64,000 bases of DNA from Saprospiraceae bacterium (GCA_028285545.1 JANQPA010000112.1:124001-188000), one strand, 5' to 3'; shown: positions 34,749 through 43,390, counted from the stretch's first letter. Notes: generated from the sequence alone by a model not told the origin. A program made the numbers and translations.

Positions 34749-35525
34749 TCACCAATTATCAGTTGTATCCAATGAATCATTATCTATTTCTTCTTTATGG
34801 TTTATTATATCCTCAATTAATGTATCTACTACTTTATTATAGGCTCCCATGTATTCGAGTTGTATATCCTCCCTTTTGATCGATTCTTCAAAAATCTGGT
34901 ATGTTTCAATCAAGTCATTTGCCTCCTTACCATCTAATATCAAATTGACCTCTGGAGCTAGCTCCAATAAATTCCAATTTTCTTTTAACTCCCACTCAAA
35001 GTTCCATGAGAATCCTTCGTTCAGCAATCGAATATAGAATTCCCTTGAAGGTCGTTCGTATTGTTTTTTGTCATTCAAAATAATTTCCACAATGGAATCC
35101 AATTGTTTTCTCAAAAACACCTCATTGGAATCATTGAAAATTACATCTTTTATTTTCTTTGCAATATTATGATCCAAAACTTTTTGAGTATCAGATCCCT
35201 TTTTTAATACAAAGTCCTTACTGGTTTCATTAATTAACCCCAGAATATAACTGTATTTATCAACTACCCTAAATAACTCAATATCGCCGGAAATATACAG
35301 CCACCGTAATATATTTTTAATGGCATTAATAGTTAAGAATTTAAAGTCAGCTTCATACAGTTCATTACCGCTAACCTTCAAATTGAATAGAAGATGCCCT
35401 ATTGTTAACTCTCCTAGATCTAATTCTCCCTCCCAACTTTTTTTAAATAAAATCTTTTCCTCAGAAATCCTATTAACCTCTTCCAGTGTAATAAAACCGA
35501 GCTCGCTTTTTTTAATTAATCTCAA
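34749..35525 (-). CDS. uncharacterised protein
   Basis: 258 residues, acidic, mostly helical with some beta segments (LGELTIGHLLFNLKVSGNELYEADFKFLTINAIKNILRWLYISGDIEL, NFEWELKENWNLLELAPEVNLILDG). No signal, membrane helix or known motif is seen. It appears cytoplasmic and may belong to a small accessory family. It lies between the hairpin-chain repeat B and a secreted hydrolase. I cannot name it. Confidence 0.55.
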   Translation of the reverse strand: MRLIKKSELGFITLEEVNRISEEKILFKKSWEGELDLGELTIGHLLFNLKVSGNELYEADFKFLTINAIKNILRWLYISGDIELFRVVDKYSYILGLINETSKDFVLKKGSDTQKVLDHNIAKKIKDVIFNDSNEVFLRKQLDSIVEIILNDKKQYERPSREFYIRLLNEGFSWNFEWELKENWNLLELAPEVNLILDGKEANDLIETYQIFEESIKREDIQLEYMGAYNKVVDTLIEDIINHKEEIDNDSLDTTDNW

Positions 35526-35551
35526 AATCCAACTTTATTTTATGCTTAATC

Positions 35552-36982
35552 TTATGGCCTCACAATCACCACCCCCTCCTTCACTACCCAAGAAAATTGA
35601 CTCCCATTACTCACAGGTTCCAAAGTATAGGATTCCCTCTTTTTTAAACGCTCTAAATCCGCTTCTGCTAATTTCACACAAAAAGCTTGAATTTTGCCAT
35701 CTCCGGAAGAAACAGTGCCTCTGAAATTGGAGCTACTGATTTCAATGCTCTCACCATTCAAATTTATTTTGAAAGAAAATCCGGCATTTTTAAAAAGTTC
35801 ATTGAGTTGGTTATAATCCTGACTGATGAAATATTCTTCAATATTAACGGCAAAATCACCTCCGTTCAGGGATTTGAAATTTTCAGGTAAATCTGAGTCA
35901 CCACTCCAGTATATCTTATTAATATGTGCCGTAGTAATTTCTTGATATTCTACGTGTGGGTAAACGAAAGGCTCAATATCCACATGTTTTTCGCCATCAT
36001 TGACTCTAAAAAAAGCAATGATGTCCTGTTTCATTTCTTTGGTAATGGTATGGCCCTTGCCACTATAGGTAACTAGCTGAATGGGGAGCTTCATATTATT
36101 CAACACCTTCTGGCTTTTTTCCCATCTGTCGGGCATCATTTTTCTAGCAATGTGATTGGCAATGATTTGCCGCTCTCCATCATCCCAGGCGTCGGAATAG
36201 GGATAGGTGTCATTTCGGTCAAAACCTCCCATATAAATAAACTGCGAAACTTGTTTATAATCTTTCAAACTAAATTTGATATCGTAATCCTTTAAATTAT
36301 GAACTCCAAGGGGGTAGGGCAAAGCGGCTTTATTCAATTTTTTTACCGGAAATATTGGGAGGCCATTCACCCCTCCAGATACCACTGCCCTTACCGCTTT
36401 AGGGTGTAAAACAGCAAATCTATTGCATAAGGTACCAGAAGCGGAATACCCATTCATAAATACTTTTTCTTTGACTTTAAATCCTAAAGAGGCTAATTTT
36501 TTCCTTGCATCTGCAATCATAGCTAGTAGCTGTAAATCTATCCTTGCCAAGGTTTTTCCTTCTTCAATATTCATGGCATCCTTATCCAGAGCATGGGTAT
36601 AGGTATTGGCAATGGCTCGGGGTCGGGGAAAAACCGGAATTAACAAAGGAGTGCCCAGGCCGTCGGCAATCTCACGAGGATAGCTGCGTGTAATTAATCG
36701 GGTGGCTCGGGATAAATGAAGTTCAAAATCATCAGAAGTGGTACCCGTATTATTGGGCTCTACTAAAAGCCGGGATTCTTTGCCTTTGATGGATGTGGGA
36801 AGGTAAAGCAAGTAGGGGTAATTATATCCCAGGTCTGGCTTTTCAGTCATCTTAAAAAATACTGGAGCATCAAAATTGATGGTGTCCAAAACCACTTGAT
36901 CAAAATTCAGTATTTCCTGTGCTTTGCAATGTAGAGAAAAACAAAGTAGCAGGAGCCAAGTCAGGTGTTGTTTTACTTTCAT
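35552..36982 (-). CDS. secreted alpha/beta hydrolase (PHB-depolymerase-like)
   Basis: 476 residues with a Sec signal (MKVKQHLTWLLLLCFSLHCKAQ). The alpha/beta-hydrolase core has PYLLYLPTSIKGKESRLLVEPNNTGTT and the nucleophile elbow GYSASG (Ser180 in VFMNGYSASGTLCNRFAVLHP). The His is probably in TYSGKGHTITKEMKQDI. The C-terminal ~100 residues form a beta-rich domain of unknown role. It is likely a periplasmic or secreted esterase of the feruloyl/PHB-depolymerase group. Confidence 0.85.
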   Translation of the reverse strand: MKVKQHLTWLLLLCFSLHCKAQEILNFDQVVLDTINFDAPVFFKMTEKPDLGYNYPYLLYLPTSIKGKESRLLVEPNNTGTTSDDFELHLSRATRLITRSYPREIADGLGTPLLIPVFPRPRAIANTYTHALDKDAMNIEEGKTLARIDLQLLAMIADARKKLASLGFKVKEKVFMNGYSASGTLCNRFAVLHPKAVRAVVSGGVNGLPIFPVKKLNKAALPYPLGVHNLKDYDIKFSLKDYKQVSQFIYMGGFDRNDTYPYSDAWDDGERQIIANHIARKMMPDRWEKSQKVLNNMKLPIQLVTYSGKGHTITKEMKQDIIAFFRVNDGEKHVDIEPFVYPHVEYQEITTAHINKIYWSGDSDLPENFKSLNGGDFAVNIEEYFISQDYNQLNELFKNAGFSFKINLNGESIEISSSNFRGTVSSGDGKIQAFCVKLAEADLERLKKRESYTLEPVSNGSQFSWVVKEGVVIVRP

Positions 36983-37060
36983 GTCATTTTTTTGAGGGCG
37001 GTTTAACAGTCGTTAGTTTGGGGCAGATAATGATAGAATCAGGTATAATTGTGGGTCATT

Positions 37061-37100
37061 TTTTTGACACGGGCTATCGCACACGGATTTTCACTGTTTT
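37061..37100. repeat. dispersed TTTTGACAC...TTCACTGTTTT repeat
   Basis: tttttgacacgggctatcgc then acacggattttcactgtttt, matching 28428-28468 closely. It lies between the transglutaminase-like and hydrolase genes, immediately after the stop of the former. Confidence 0.65.
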
Positions 37101-37107
37101 AATCCTC

Positions 37108-38280
37108 TCACCAGCTCTTTAGAACTGGGTCTTCCAAAAATTCTATCCTAGTAATAAATCTCCGTATTGGCTTCCATGTTTTTAAATAAATCGCAACAAA
37201 TCGTTTTTGCCTTTCCAAATTAGAGAGGCGAATAGGCATGTTTTTTAACATCTTTGCCAGGGATACTTTTATATTTCTTGTTATGAAGTCATTTTCTTCA
37301 GCCTCTAATTCTTTTAAGATTCTATCGGCATTTCTTATTCCTAATTCAGCTCTATTAATTAATTTTTGAATTTCTAAATCGGAGATCTTAGGCTTTCGAA
37401 ACTTATTGTTTCTGTGTGTGACAAATAAATTATAGTTATCGATGCCATAATTTAGAGAATCTATGGCCTGATTTAATCTGTATCTGCCCATTCTGGAATA
37501 ATTGTCATCGATCTCATCTTGGATTAAGTCATTCGTTACCCCCAATTGGATAGTCCTATTAATAGAGGCTTTAAGTTGTTGAACTTTATTCTGTGCATGA
37601 TAAGACTGTAAGGAATCCTGAAATTCAAATGCTCCTTTTCTGTTCAGTTTGGAAAAATCATTGGCCGTAAATTCTGCATTATTGATGGGATTATCTACCA
37701 ATTGCCAAATGGGATCAAAAGGCATATGAGATTTTAAAAACCTTTTGGGTGGAACTAAAAAGTACCTACTGGTGAATTCTTGAAAAAATTTATCATCAGC
37801 CATATAACCCGCTGCCCAGGTTAGATCTAATAAATAATAGTTGGAACCAATTTTCACTGCATTCCAGGCATGATTATATTCTGAGATTGAATTGTCATAT
37901 TCTTTGGTATATCCTGCGATCCTGTAACTTTCAATCCCAATGGCTTTGCACATGGCTAAAAACAGTTCTGTATACTGCCAGCAAATGCCTTTTCTGGTTT
38001 TCAGAAGATCTTCCAGCATTTCTTCAGTAGATGGGAAGGTTTTTAGAGTAGTAAGCTGATCCACATCATATTTTATATTGTGAGCAATCCAAACGTATAA
38101 GGCCCTCACTTTCTCCTCTTCTTTTTTTAATTCATGGGTTAAATAATTAGCTATATCACAAATGCTGGATACGGCTTTGGGGGTCTTCTTAGAAGCAGCA
38201 TCTATTTTTGAATACCTATATTGTCCTAACAGGTTGGTGGTGAGTAGTAAGAAGATTATTAGGGAAATAGGTTTTATCAT
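37108..38280 (-). CDS. transglutaminase-like cysteine protease-fold protein
   Basis: 390 residues with a Sec signal (MIKPISLIIFLLLTTNLLGQ). The transglutaminase core shows KVRALYVWIAHNIKYD, catalytic Cys100 (KGICWQYTELFLAMCKAIGI), His137 (NHAWNAVKIGSNYYLLD) and Asp152 (LLDLTWAAG), a complete triad. The C-terminal ~150 residues are helical, of unknown role. It is exported. Such proteins are usually proteases or peptide-crosslink enzymes in the periplasm; the target is unknown. Confidence 0.9.
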   Translation of the reverse strand: MIKPISLIIFLLLTTNLLGQYRYSKIDAASKKTPKAVSSICDIANYLTHELKKEEEKVRALYVWIAHNIKYDVDQLTTLKTFPSTEEMLEDLLKTRKGICWQYTELFLAMCKAIGIESYRIAGYTKEYDNSISEYNHAWNAVKIGSNYYLLDLTWAAGYMADDKFFQEFTSRYFLVPPKRFLKSHMPFDPIWQLVDNPINNAEFTANDFSKLNRKGAFEFQDSLQSYHAQNKVQQLKASINRTIQLGVTNDLIQDEIDDNYSRMGRYRLNQAIDSLNYGIDNYNLFVTHRNNKFRKPKISDLEIQKLINRAELGIRNADRILKELEAEENDFITRNIKVSLAKMLKNMPIRLSNLERQKRFVAIYLKTWKPIRRFITRIEFLEDPVLKSW

Positions 38281-38319
38281 GTGATAATTGTTGGGTCAAT
38301 TTTATAAGGGTTAGATCTA

Positions 38320-38413
38320 GCCGCTGATGAACACTGAATACACTGTTTTTCATTAGTACCTAATGATTTTAGAATCACTACAGATCAGCCTAATCAGCGT
38401 TTACCAGTGGCAG
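38320..38413. repeat. direct repeat, copy 1 (about 95 bp)
   Basis: gccgctgatgaacactgaat...cactgtttttcattagtacc, then gatcagcctaatcagcgttt and accagtggc. It aligns with 41122-41216 at about 80-85% by eye. Internal stems are possible (cattag-tac-ctaatg, cgctgat/atcagcg, cactg/cagtg). Confidence 0.75.
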
Positions 38414-38437
38414 AAGGATACAATTTCCACTGTCAAA

Positions 38438-39250
38438 TTACCTTTTGTATTTTCGTTTTGCAATTTTCAAGGACTTAATAATATCGTCTCTCATTTTACT
38501 TTGCTTCAGCTTTTTCACTTTCAGAATAATCTGATCTATATTTATTCCATCATGAATCGGACTTTCAATATTCTCTAAAATCATTATTGATGCTTGTCTG
38601 TTGTAGTTACCTAAATTCAAAAGCTCAATAATTTCATTTGGCTTTTTTTCAAGATAAGTCAATAGTGTCTCATTATACAACTGACTAAATTCTACATTAA
38701 TGCTGCATCCCGGATTCGATGCATTCAGTAATAAATCAGCATCAAGATAGTTTATGAGGGAAATACTGTCTTTTAAATTCTTCCTTATCCATACTAATTC
38801 CTCTACAAAACAACTATTCCTTAGAGCCGTACTTTTGCCATTATCTTGTTCAAGAACTTGTTTTCTAATCACCAGAGGATATATTTTATCTTTGAGTTCT
38901 TCTATATCAATTGATCTATTATTTAGATACTTGTAATACATAGCAGCAATAACATAGCCATTTCTTGTATCATAAAGGCTAAGGTTGTTTTTATCACAAC
39001 CATCCTCAAATTTAAATGTAAATATGCTGTCTTGAAAAAGAAGTGCTAAAGGTTCCTGGAATATCCCATCAAATCTACCATAAGATAAAGCCGCTGAATC
39101 GATTGGCAAGCTTTTGAATTCTTTCAATTGCCTTTTATCTTCTATAGCTTTTGTCAATTCTGAAAAAAATTGACCAGTTAAAAAATCACCATGGTTTTGT
39201 TGACATCCCGAAAGAATTATAAAAAGTATATATGTCAGAATTTTCTTCAA
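38438..39250 (-). CDS. uncharacterised lipoprotein
   Basis: 270 residues with a lipoprotein signal (MKKILTYILFIILSGCQQN, Cys16). The mature region shows a helical pattern: FFSELTKAIEDKRQLKEFKSLP, FEDGCDKNNLSLYDTRNGYVIAAMYYKYLNN, IIELLNLGNYNRQASIMILENIESPI. No catalytic motif is recognised. It is the first of three minus-strand genes flanked by the direct repeats at 38320 and 41122. Its gap to the next gene upstream is 26 bp, so the three may be one unit. Confidence 0.55.
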   Translation of the reverse strand: MKKILTYILFIILSGCQQNHGDFLTGQFFSELTKAIEDKRQLKEFKSLPIDSAALSYGRFDGIFQEPLALLFQDSIFTFKFEDGCDKNNLSLYDTRNGYVIAAMYYKYLNNRSIDIEELKDKIYPLVIRKQVLEQDNGKSTALRNSCFVEELVWIRKNLKDSISLINYLDADLLLNASNPGCSINVEFSQLYNETLLTYLEKKPNEIIELLNLGNYNRQASIMILENIESPIHDGINIDQIILKVKKLKQSKMRDDIIKSLKIAKRKYKR

Positions 39251-39276
39251 TTGTCAGTTTAATTTTCACTTTCCAT

Positions 39277-40179
39277 TTAAACCTTCCTAAACCTCAACTT
39301 ATTCTCATCTATTTTGAAAACCTCTCTAAAAACATCATTCACTTTTATTTTAATTTTTTTATCAATACTTAGCCTAACATGCTCCTTTTCTGTTTCTGTA
39401 AAACCATAAAAATTTAAGAATCTTTCAAATATTCGTGTGTTATAGCATGCTTTGAATTGTATTCTGGGTGTACTCCAATCTTCCCTAAACACCTCCAATA
39501 ACTGCGGAAAGGCTTCTAAATTCTTGTTCACATAAAAATCCATTTCTCTTTGCTCTTGCCCATATCTCAATAATAAATAAAAAGTATATCCTATTACCCC
39601 TTGCACTTGAAATTCATCATTATAAGCATCATGATACCCTAAATTGAATTTAATCGCGTTGGTTTCAAAAACCTTTTTGAAAAGATTGTATTCCTGGCCT
39701 GGCTCAAATAGCTTTTTTCCTGTTCGGGTTAAGCTAAGTTTATTATTCCTCTTCTTGGTGATCCCACTCAGATCTCCTATTACTTTTAAATTCTGTAAGA
39801 CAATACTATCTCCTTCCCTATTTAATTTAATTATTCCGCTTTCTATATACTCTTCTTTAATTAGACCTAGCCCATATAATTCCTTGCATAGATTTCTTGG
39901 AAGATTTCCTCTTGCTGTTAATTTTAACTCTCCCTTATCATATATTCTATTCAAATATTCCCGAAATAATTTATAGAAGGGAATCTCATTTAGTTTTTTT
40001 ACTTCAATCGTTTTAGTAAACTGGACAGAGCATTCTTCTTCAAACAAGCGATAAAGAAGCTGATACATGTCTATTGGGGACAAATTATCAAACTCTATTC
40101 TTGACCTTGTGTTTTCTTCCTCCATTCTCCTCTGTAAGGCTTCATTTAATGCCTCCATACTTTCATATTCCTCTTCCAT
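39277..40179 (-). CDS. uncharacterised protein with winged-helix-like segment
   Basis: 300 residues, no membrane helices. The part YDKGELKLTARGNLPRNLCKELYGLGLIKEEYIESGIIKLNREGDSIVLQNLKVIGDLSGITKKRNNKLSLTRTGKKLFE reads like tandem winged-helix elements. This phrasing is familiar from cytoplasmic hypothetical proteins of Bacteroidota, but no function is known to me. The N-terminus is acidic and coiled (MEEEYESMEALNEALQRRMEEENTR). It is in the middle of the repeat-flanked three-gene unit. Confidence 0.55.
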   Translation of the reverse strand: MEEEYESMEALNEALQRRMEEENTRSRIEFDNLSPIDMYQLLYRLFEEECSVQFTKTIEVKKLNEIPFYKLFREYLNRIYDKGELKLTARGNLPRNLCKELYGLGLIKEEYIESGIIKLNREGDSIVLQNLKVIGDLSGITKKRNNKLSLTRTGKKLFEPGQEYNLFKKVFETNAIKFNLGYHDAYNDEFQVQGVIGYTFYLLLRYGQEQREMDFYVNKNLEAFPQLLEVFREDWSTPRIQFKACYNTRIFERFLNFYGFTETEKEHVRLSIDKKIKIKVNDVFREVFKIDENKLRFRKV

Positions 40180-40222
40180 ATTTTTTGTTTTACTAATTTG
40201 AGATGCTGAATATTTAACCCTC

Positions 40223-41074
40223 TTACTTCCTCTCCGTTTCCACCTCTATCACAATCCTTTTAGGTTCAACTAAAGATTCTCTGAAATAACATTTCCATTT
40301 TTGATCTTTCTCTATCCCTTGTATCGTATTTCCGTTTTCTATTATAACGCCATTTTCATAAATGTAATTCCCATAATTAAATAGCAGGCCTGCTATTGTG
40401 GATGGGTCAAAACCTTTGAACTTTATCTCAAAATCCGGTAAGCTCAAGGAATGTAAGCCTAATGTATCCATGATCATTTCACCATTAGAATTCTGGATGT
40501 TAAACAATCTGGTATTCAAAAAACAATACAAATCTTGAAATCCATGCGTTGATAAGTGCTCCAAATAAACCTCCGTCTTAATAATTCTTTGGCTATTAGA
40601 CATCCAAATGGCAGCTGGGTTCAATACTTCTACTACACTTGCTACAAATTTTTGAAAGCACTCCAATCGCAATTTGTAATCTAGACCTCTCGACATTAAA
40701 TCCGTCAACAATATTTCATGGTTACAATTTTTCACAACAGTTTCTGCTTCTTCCCAATCTCCGTTTTGTTGGAATGCAGTTTCAAGTTCTTCAAATTCCA
40801 TTCCAACTGTTTCAGGTGTAAGAATTATTCCCTGTGCAGGAATTTCACCATCTTGATATTGTACTTTGTAATCATTAAAAAAATACTGCCTTGCATCATC
40901 CTCTGGATCAGGAAATTCAATTTCCTTAAACTGCTTTTTCAGGCTTTCCCTTATTTTTTCATCAGTTATTTTGGGTTCTTCTATAAAAAAGAGCTTAACT
41001 GCAAGCAATTCTGGTGGGTTACTCACCGGTTCGTCAGAAGGCTCTTTTTTTTTGAAAAAATTGAATAGTTTCAT
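40223..41074 (-). CDS. DUF4261 family protein
   Basis: 283 residues with the DUF4261 layout: a charged N-terminus (MKLFNFFKKKEPSDEPVSNPP) then PELLAVKLFFIEEPKITDEKIRESLKKQF, NDYKVQYQDGEIPAQGIILTPE, NCNHEILLTDLMSRGLDYKLRLECFQKFVASVVEVLNPAAIWMSNSQRII and GLHSLSLPDFEIKFKG. The function of DUF4261 is unknown; such genes often lie in accessory regions and sometimes near immunity or secretion genes. It is the first gene of the repeat-flanked unit, beginning 48 bp before direct repeat copy 2. Confidence 0.75.
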   Translation of the reverse strand: MKLFNFFKKKEPSDEPVSNPPELLAVKLFFIEEPKITDEKIRESLKKQFKEIEFPDPEDDARQYFFNDYKVQYQDGEIPAQGIILTPETVGMEFEELETAFQQNGDWEEAETVVKNCNHEILLTDLMSRGLDYKLRLECFQKFVASVVEVLNPAAIWMSNSQRIIKTEVYLEHLSTHGFQDLYCFLNTRLFNIQNSNGEMIMDTLGLHSLSLPDFEIKFKGFDPSTIAGLLFNYGNYIYENGVIIENGNTIQGIEKDQKWKCYFRESLVEPKRIVIEVETERK

Positions 41075-41121
41075 TTCTTGCTCTATCTAACTCCAGATAT
41101 GTATATTCAGTAGTTTAATTT

Positions 41122-41216
41122 GTCGCTGACAAACACTGGCTACACTGTTTTTCGTTAGTACCTAATGATATTGGAATTGTTACCGATCAGCCAAATCAGC
41201 GTTTACCAGTGGCAAA
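41122..41216. repeat. direct repeat, copy 2 (about 95 bp)
   Basis: gtcgctgacaaacactggct...cactgtttttcgttagtacc, then gatcagccaaatcagcgttt and accagtggc. It is in the same orientation as copy 1 at 38320-38413. Together they bracket the three genes 38438-41074. The remaining part of this 305-bp spacer holds the terminator below and no gene. Confidence 0.75.
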
Positions 41217-41292
41217 ATATTTCCTGGAATAATAACTTTTAACTACAATTCCAAACTTCCCTTCCAATATCCCTAAAATCCCAATTACAAAC

Positions 41293-41347
41293 AACAATCC
41301 CCCTCCTGAAACTAAACCTATATCGGATTAGCAGGAGAGGGATTGTT
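41293..41347 (-). terminator. hairpin downstream of the haloalkane dehalogenase
   Basis: aacaatccccctcctg (41293-41308) pairs with caggagagggattgtt (41332-41347) with one mismatch and a 23-base loop, followed on the minus strand by a T-containing tract. It begins 33 bp after the dehalogenase stop, consistent with an operon-ending terminator. Confidence 0.6.
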
Positions 41348-41379
41348 ATAAAACATGCAATTATCCAGTTTTACTTACC

Positions 41380-42279
41380 TTATCTTAAACCACGATACCA
41401 ATCCGAAATCTCCTCACCAATCTCATGTGGATAATCTTCTTGTATAAAATGGAGGCCATCTCCTAAATAAACCAGTTTTGTATTCTTGAAATCTCGCTTA
41501 ATAATCTCCACATCAGGATCTTGAAGTCCTATCCCAGGGGTCACGTAGAGGCATAATTTGGGAATTTCGGTTTCTGTTAACCACTTAGCATAGGCCTTCA
41601 CTTTATCAAAACTGTCCTTAGGAGTACCTTTAATAGGAACATCTTTTGGCCAGGCTAATAAAGGCGTTCTACTTTTCATAGTGGTATAAGGAGCTCCGTA
41701 ATGATCCATTTCTTCTTTTGTCAACTTTCGACTGATCAGATCGGGAAGCATTTTTTTGATAAAAATATTCATTCGCTTCACCAGGAAGCCGCCAAAAAGT
41801 TTCGACCGCATCATGCTAAGCCCAATTTTTACACTTGTAGGCATCGTTTCATACCGGGGTACATCGATGGAAGCTTCCATAAAGGCAATGGCTTTTATAT
41901 TATCTCGATGGGTATTGGCATAATGAAATCCCATAATTCCTCCCCAATCGTGAAGGACTAAAGTGATATTTTTTAAGTTCAGTTTTTCGATAAACGCTTC
42001 CATATAGGCAAAAGAATCTTTAAAGCCGTAAGCGATATCGGGTTTATCGGATTTACCCATCCCAATATGATCCAGTGCAATACAACGACCTTGATCCGTC
42101 AAATGAGGAATTACATTTCTCCATAAATAGGAAGAGGTAGGATTCCCATGGATAAACAGAATGGGGTCTCTCTGACCTTCGTCAATATAATGGATTTTAC
42201 TCCCCTTTACGGTAAGGAATTTGGATTCGAATGGAAAATCAACTGAAATGGATTTACTTGCAACATTCATAACATTCAT
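41380..42279 (-). CDS. haloalkane dehalogenase
   Basis: 299 residues of the haloalkane dehalogenase (HLD-II-type) alpha/beta-hydrolase group. The full catalytic pentad is visible: halide-binding Asn46 (HGNPTSSYLWR), nucleophile Asp111 with halide-binding Trp112 (LVLHDWGGIMG), acid Glu135 (IAFMEASIDV) and base His277 (GDGLHFIQEDYP). It replaces a halogen on an alkyl carbon by hydroxyl. Start ATG 42279, or ATG at residue 4. It lies 43 bp downstream of an ECF sigma factor gene on the same strand, so the two form an operon. Physiological substrates in marine bacteria are unknown. Confidence 0.9.
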   Translation of the reverse strand: MNVMNVASKSISVDFPFESKFLTVKGSKIHYIDEGQRDPILFIHGNPTSSYLWRNVIPHLTDQGRCIALDHIGMGKSDKPDIAYGFKDSFAYMEAFIEKLNLKNITLVLHDWGGIMGFHYANTHRDNIKAIAFMEASIDVPRYETMPTSVKIGLSMMRSKLFGGFLVKRMNIFIKKMLPDLISRKLTKEEMDHYGAPYTTMKSRTPLLAWPKDVPIKGTPKDSFDKVKAYAKWLTETEIPKLCLYVTPGIGLQDPDVEIIKRDFKNTKLVYLGDGLHFIQEDYPHEIGEEISDWYRGLR

Positions 42280-42322
42280 TTTTTTTGAAGCTTAGATGCA
42301 AAACCCTCTCAGGTGTGACAAA

Positions 42323-43201
42323 CTATTTGAAAAATTTGTGTAGCTCTTTGTCTTTTACTATTTCTTTGATGATAATATCTTTGGTAAAATCCTCTTTGGT
42401 GGGATGTTTTTGAAAAAAATCGATGTACTTCTTATCTACAATATCTGCTGCTTCATCGGCCACTTCTTCAACATACTTGGCAATGGTAGCACTGTACTTT
42501 GGATCAAATAGTTTTGCATTGGTAGCCATCTTGCCAGCAGCTTCCATAGCTTTAGCTTTTTTGGAGCACCTGCATGGATTTTTTAGTTTGACCAACCCAC
42601 ATTGCTGGTTCATAAAAGCATGAAACTCTTTTCTGGTTCTGGATAATTTTTTGCGGTAGTTGTCTTTACTCAAATTGAATATTTCTGCTCCAATTTTATG
42701 GTCTATCCCAAATACATCGCCCAGGATATACAAAAGGCGTTGCTCCCGTGTCAAGCACATTAGCATTCCTGACATACATCTATATCTGGCGGTCTTAGTT
42801 CGAAGTTCTTTTTCCATTTCTTCCTCAGGACTAAGGTCAGGGCTTGGGATCGTATTGAGTTCATTGGCAAAATCTTCAAAACTTGCCCATCTATCTTCCA
42901 TAGGCCTTCTTTTAGTTTGCAAAAATTGGTTGACCACAATTCTATATACCCAGGTTCTAAAAGCACTTTTTCGATTATATGTGGAAAGCTTGGTTATTAT
43001 TTTGATTAGTACTTCCTGTGCTAAATCCTGCGCCTCATTTTGATCATTGGTATATTTCCAGGCAACATTATAGATAAAAGGTTGATGTAATTGAATCAAC
43101 TCTTCTAATGCTCGTTTGTCCCCTGCTAAATAATTTGAAATGAGGGACTGGCTCTGCTCTTCTAGTTTATGCTGTTGGGTAGAGGTTTTCATATTTTGCA
43201 T
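42323..43201 (-). CDS. ECF-type RNA polymerase sigma factor with Cys-containing C-terminal extension
   Basis: The frame opens at 43258, but the hairpin 43211-43249 lies in that part and the ATG at 43201 (or 43192) is the more likely start, giving 292 residues. Region 2 shows QPFIYNVAWKYTNDQNEAQDLAQEVLIKIITKLSTYNRKSAFRTWVYRIVVNQFLQTKRR. Region 4 shows CLTREQRLLYILGDVFGIDHKIGAEIFNLSKDNYRKKLSRTRKEF. The C-terminal ~95 residues include a Cys cluster (CGLVKLKNPCRCSKKAKAM) that may bind metal or redox-sense. No anti-sigma gene is adjacent. It sits upstream of the haloalkane dehalogenase. Confidence 0.88.
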   Translation of the reverse strand: MQNMKTSTQQHKLEEQSQSLISNYLAGDKRALEELIQLHQPFIYNVAWKYTNDQNEAQDLAQEVLIKIITKLSTYNRKSAFRTWVYRIVVNQFLQTKRRPMEDRWASFEDFANELNTIPSPDLSPEEEMEKELRTKTARYRCMSGMLMCLTREQRLLYILGDVFGIDHKIGAEIFNLSKDNYRKKLSRTRKEFHAFMNQQCGLVKLKNPCRCSKKAKAMEAAGKMATNAKLFDPKYSATIAKYVEEVADEAADIVDKKYIDFFQKHPTKEDFTKDIIIKEIVKDKELHKFFK

Positions 43202-43210
43202 ACAAAAATA

Positions 43211-43249
43211 TTTGACAGGAATTCTTCCGGCGGAAAAGTTCCTGTCAAA
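43211..43249 (-). promoter_or_regulatory. hairpin immediately upstream of the sigma factor start
   Basis: tttgacaggaa (43211-43221) and ttcctgtcaaa (43239-43249) are exact inverted copies around a 17-base spacer. The hairpin ends about 10 bp before the preferred ATG, where it could hide or expose the ribosome-binding region, or serve as an operator. An RNA or protein ligand is not known. Confidence 0.5.
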
Positions 43250-43256
43250 TATATAC

Positions 43257-43288
43257 AAAAAAAGCCCCCCGGGCTAGGCCCGGGGAGC
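43257..43288 (-). terminator. strong intrinsic terminator in the sigma factor leader
   Basis: ccccgggc-tag-gcccgggg (43267-43285), extended by gc/gc pairs outside one mismatch, is followed on the minus strand by seven T residues (plus-strand aaaaaaa 43257-43263). It is very GC-rich for this genome. It lies between the upstream leader (43289-43400) and the sigma factor gene, so readthrough would be needed for sigma expression from any promoter further upstream. It therefore looks like an attenuator or the end of a small RNA. Confidence 0.7.
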
Positions 43289-43390
43289 AGATTCACTTAA
43301 TCCTAATTCTTTAAAATATCCTGCGACAGGATTGTAATTCTTTTTTGGGACTCTTTCTTTATATTGTATTAGTTGAAATGTACAATACAA
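43274..43390 (-). other. possible leader peptide or small-RNA precursor
   Basis: A minus-strand frame without ATG (first possible start TTG 43390) reads 38 codons including KERVPKKNYNPVAGYFKELG and ends at TAG 43274-43276, exactly in the loop of the terminator. A triloop hairpin atcctg-cga-caggat lies at 43318-43332. A weak promoter-like pair (TTG at 43399-43401, TACATTTC at 43375-43382) would give a transcript of about 110 bases ending at the U-run. Either a leader peptide whose translation affects termination or a non-coding RNA is possible. It could also be a leftover 3' gene end. Confidence 0.3.

Noticed and set aside
38320-41216. CRISPR-like or phage attachment-site interpretation of the direct repeats
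   Set aside because: Only two copies, 2.8 kb apart, with genes between them and no integrase or cas gene.
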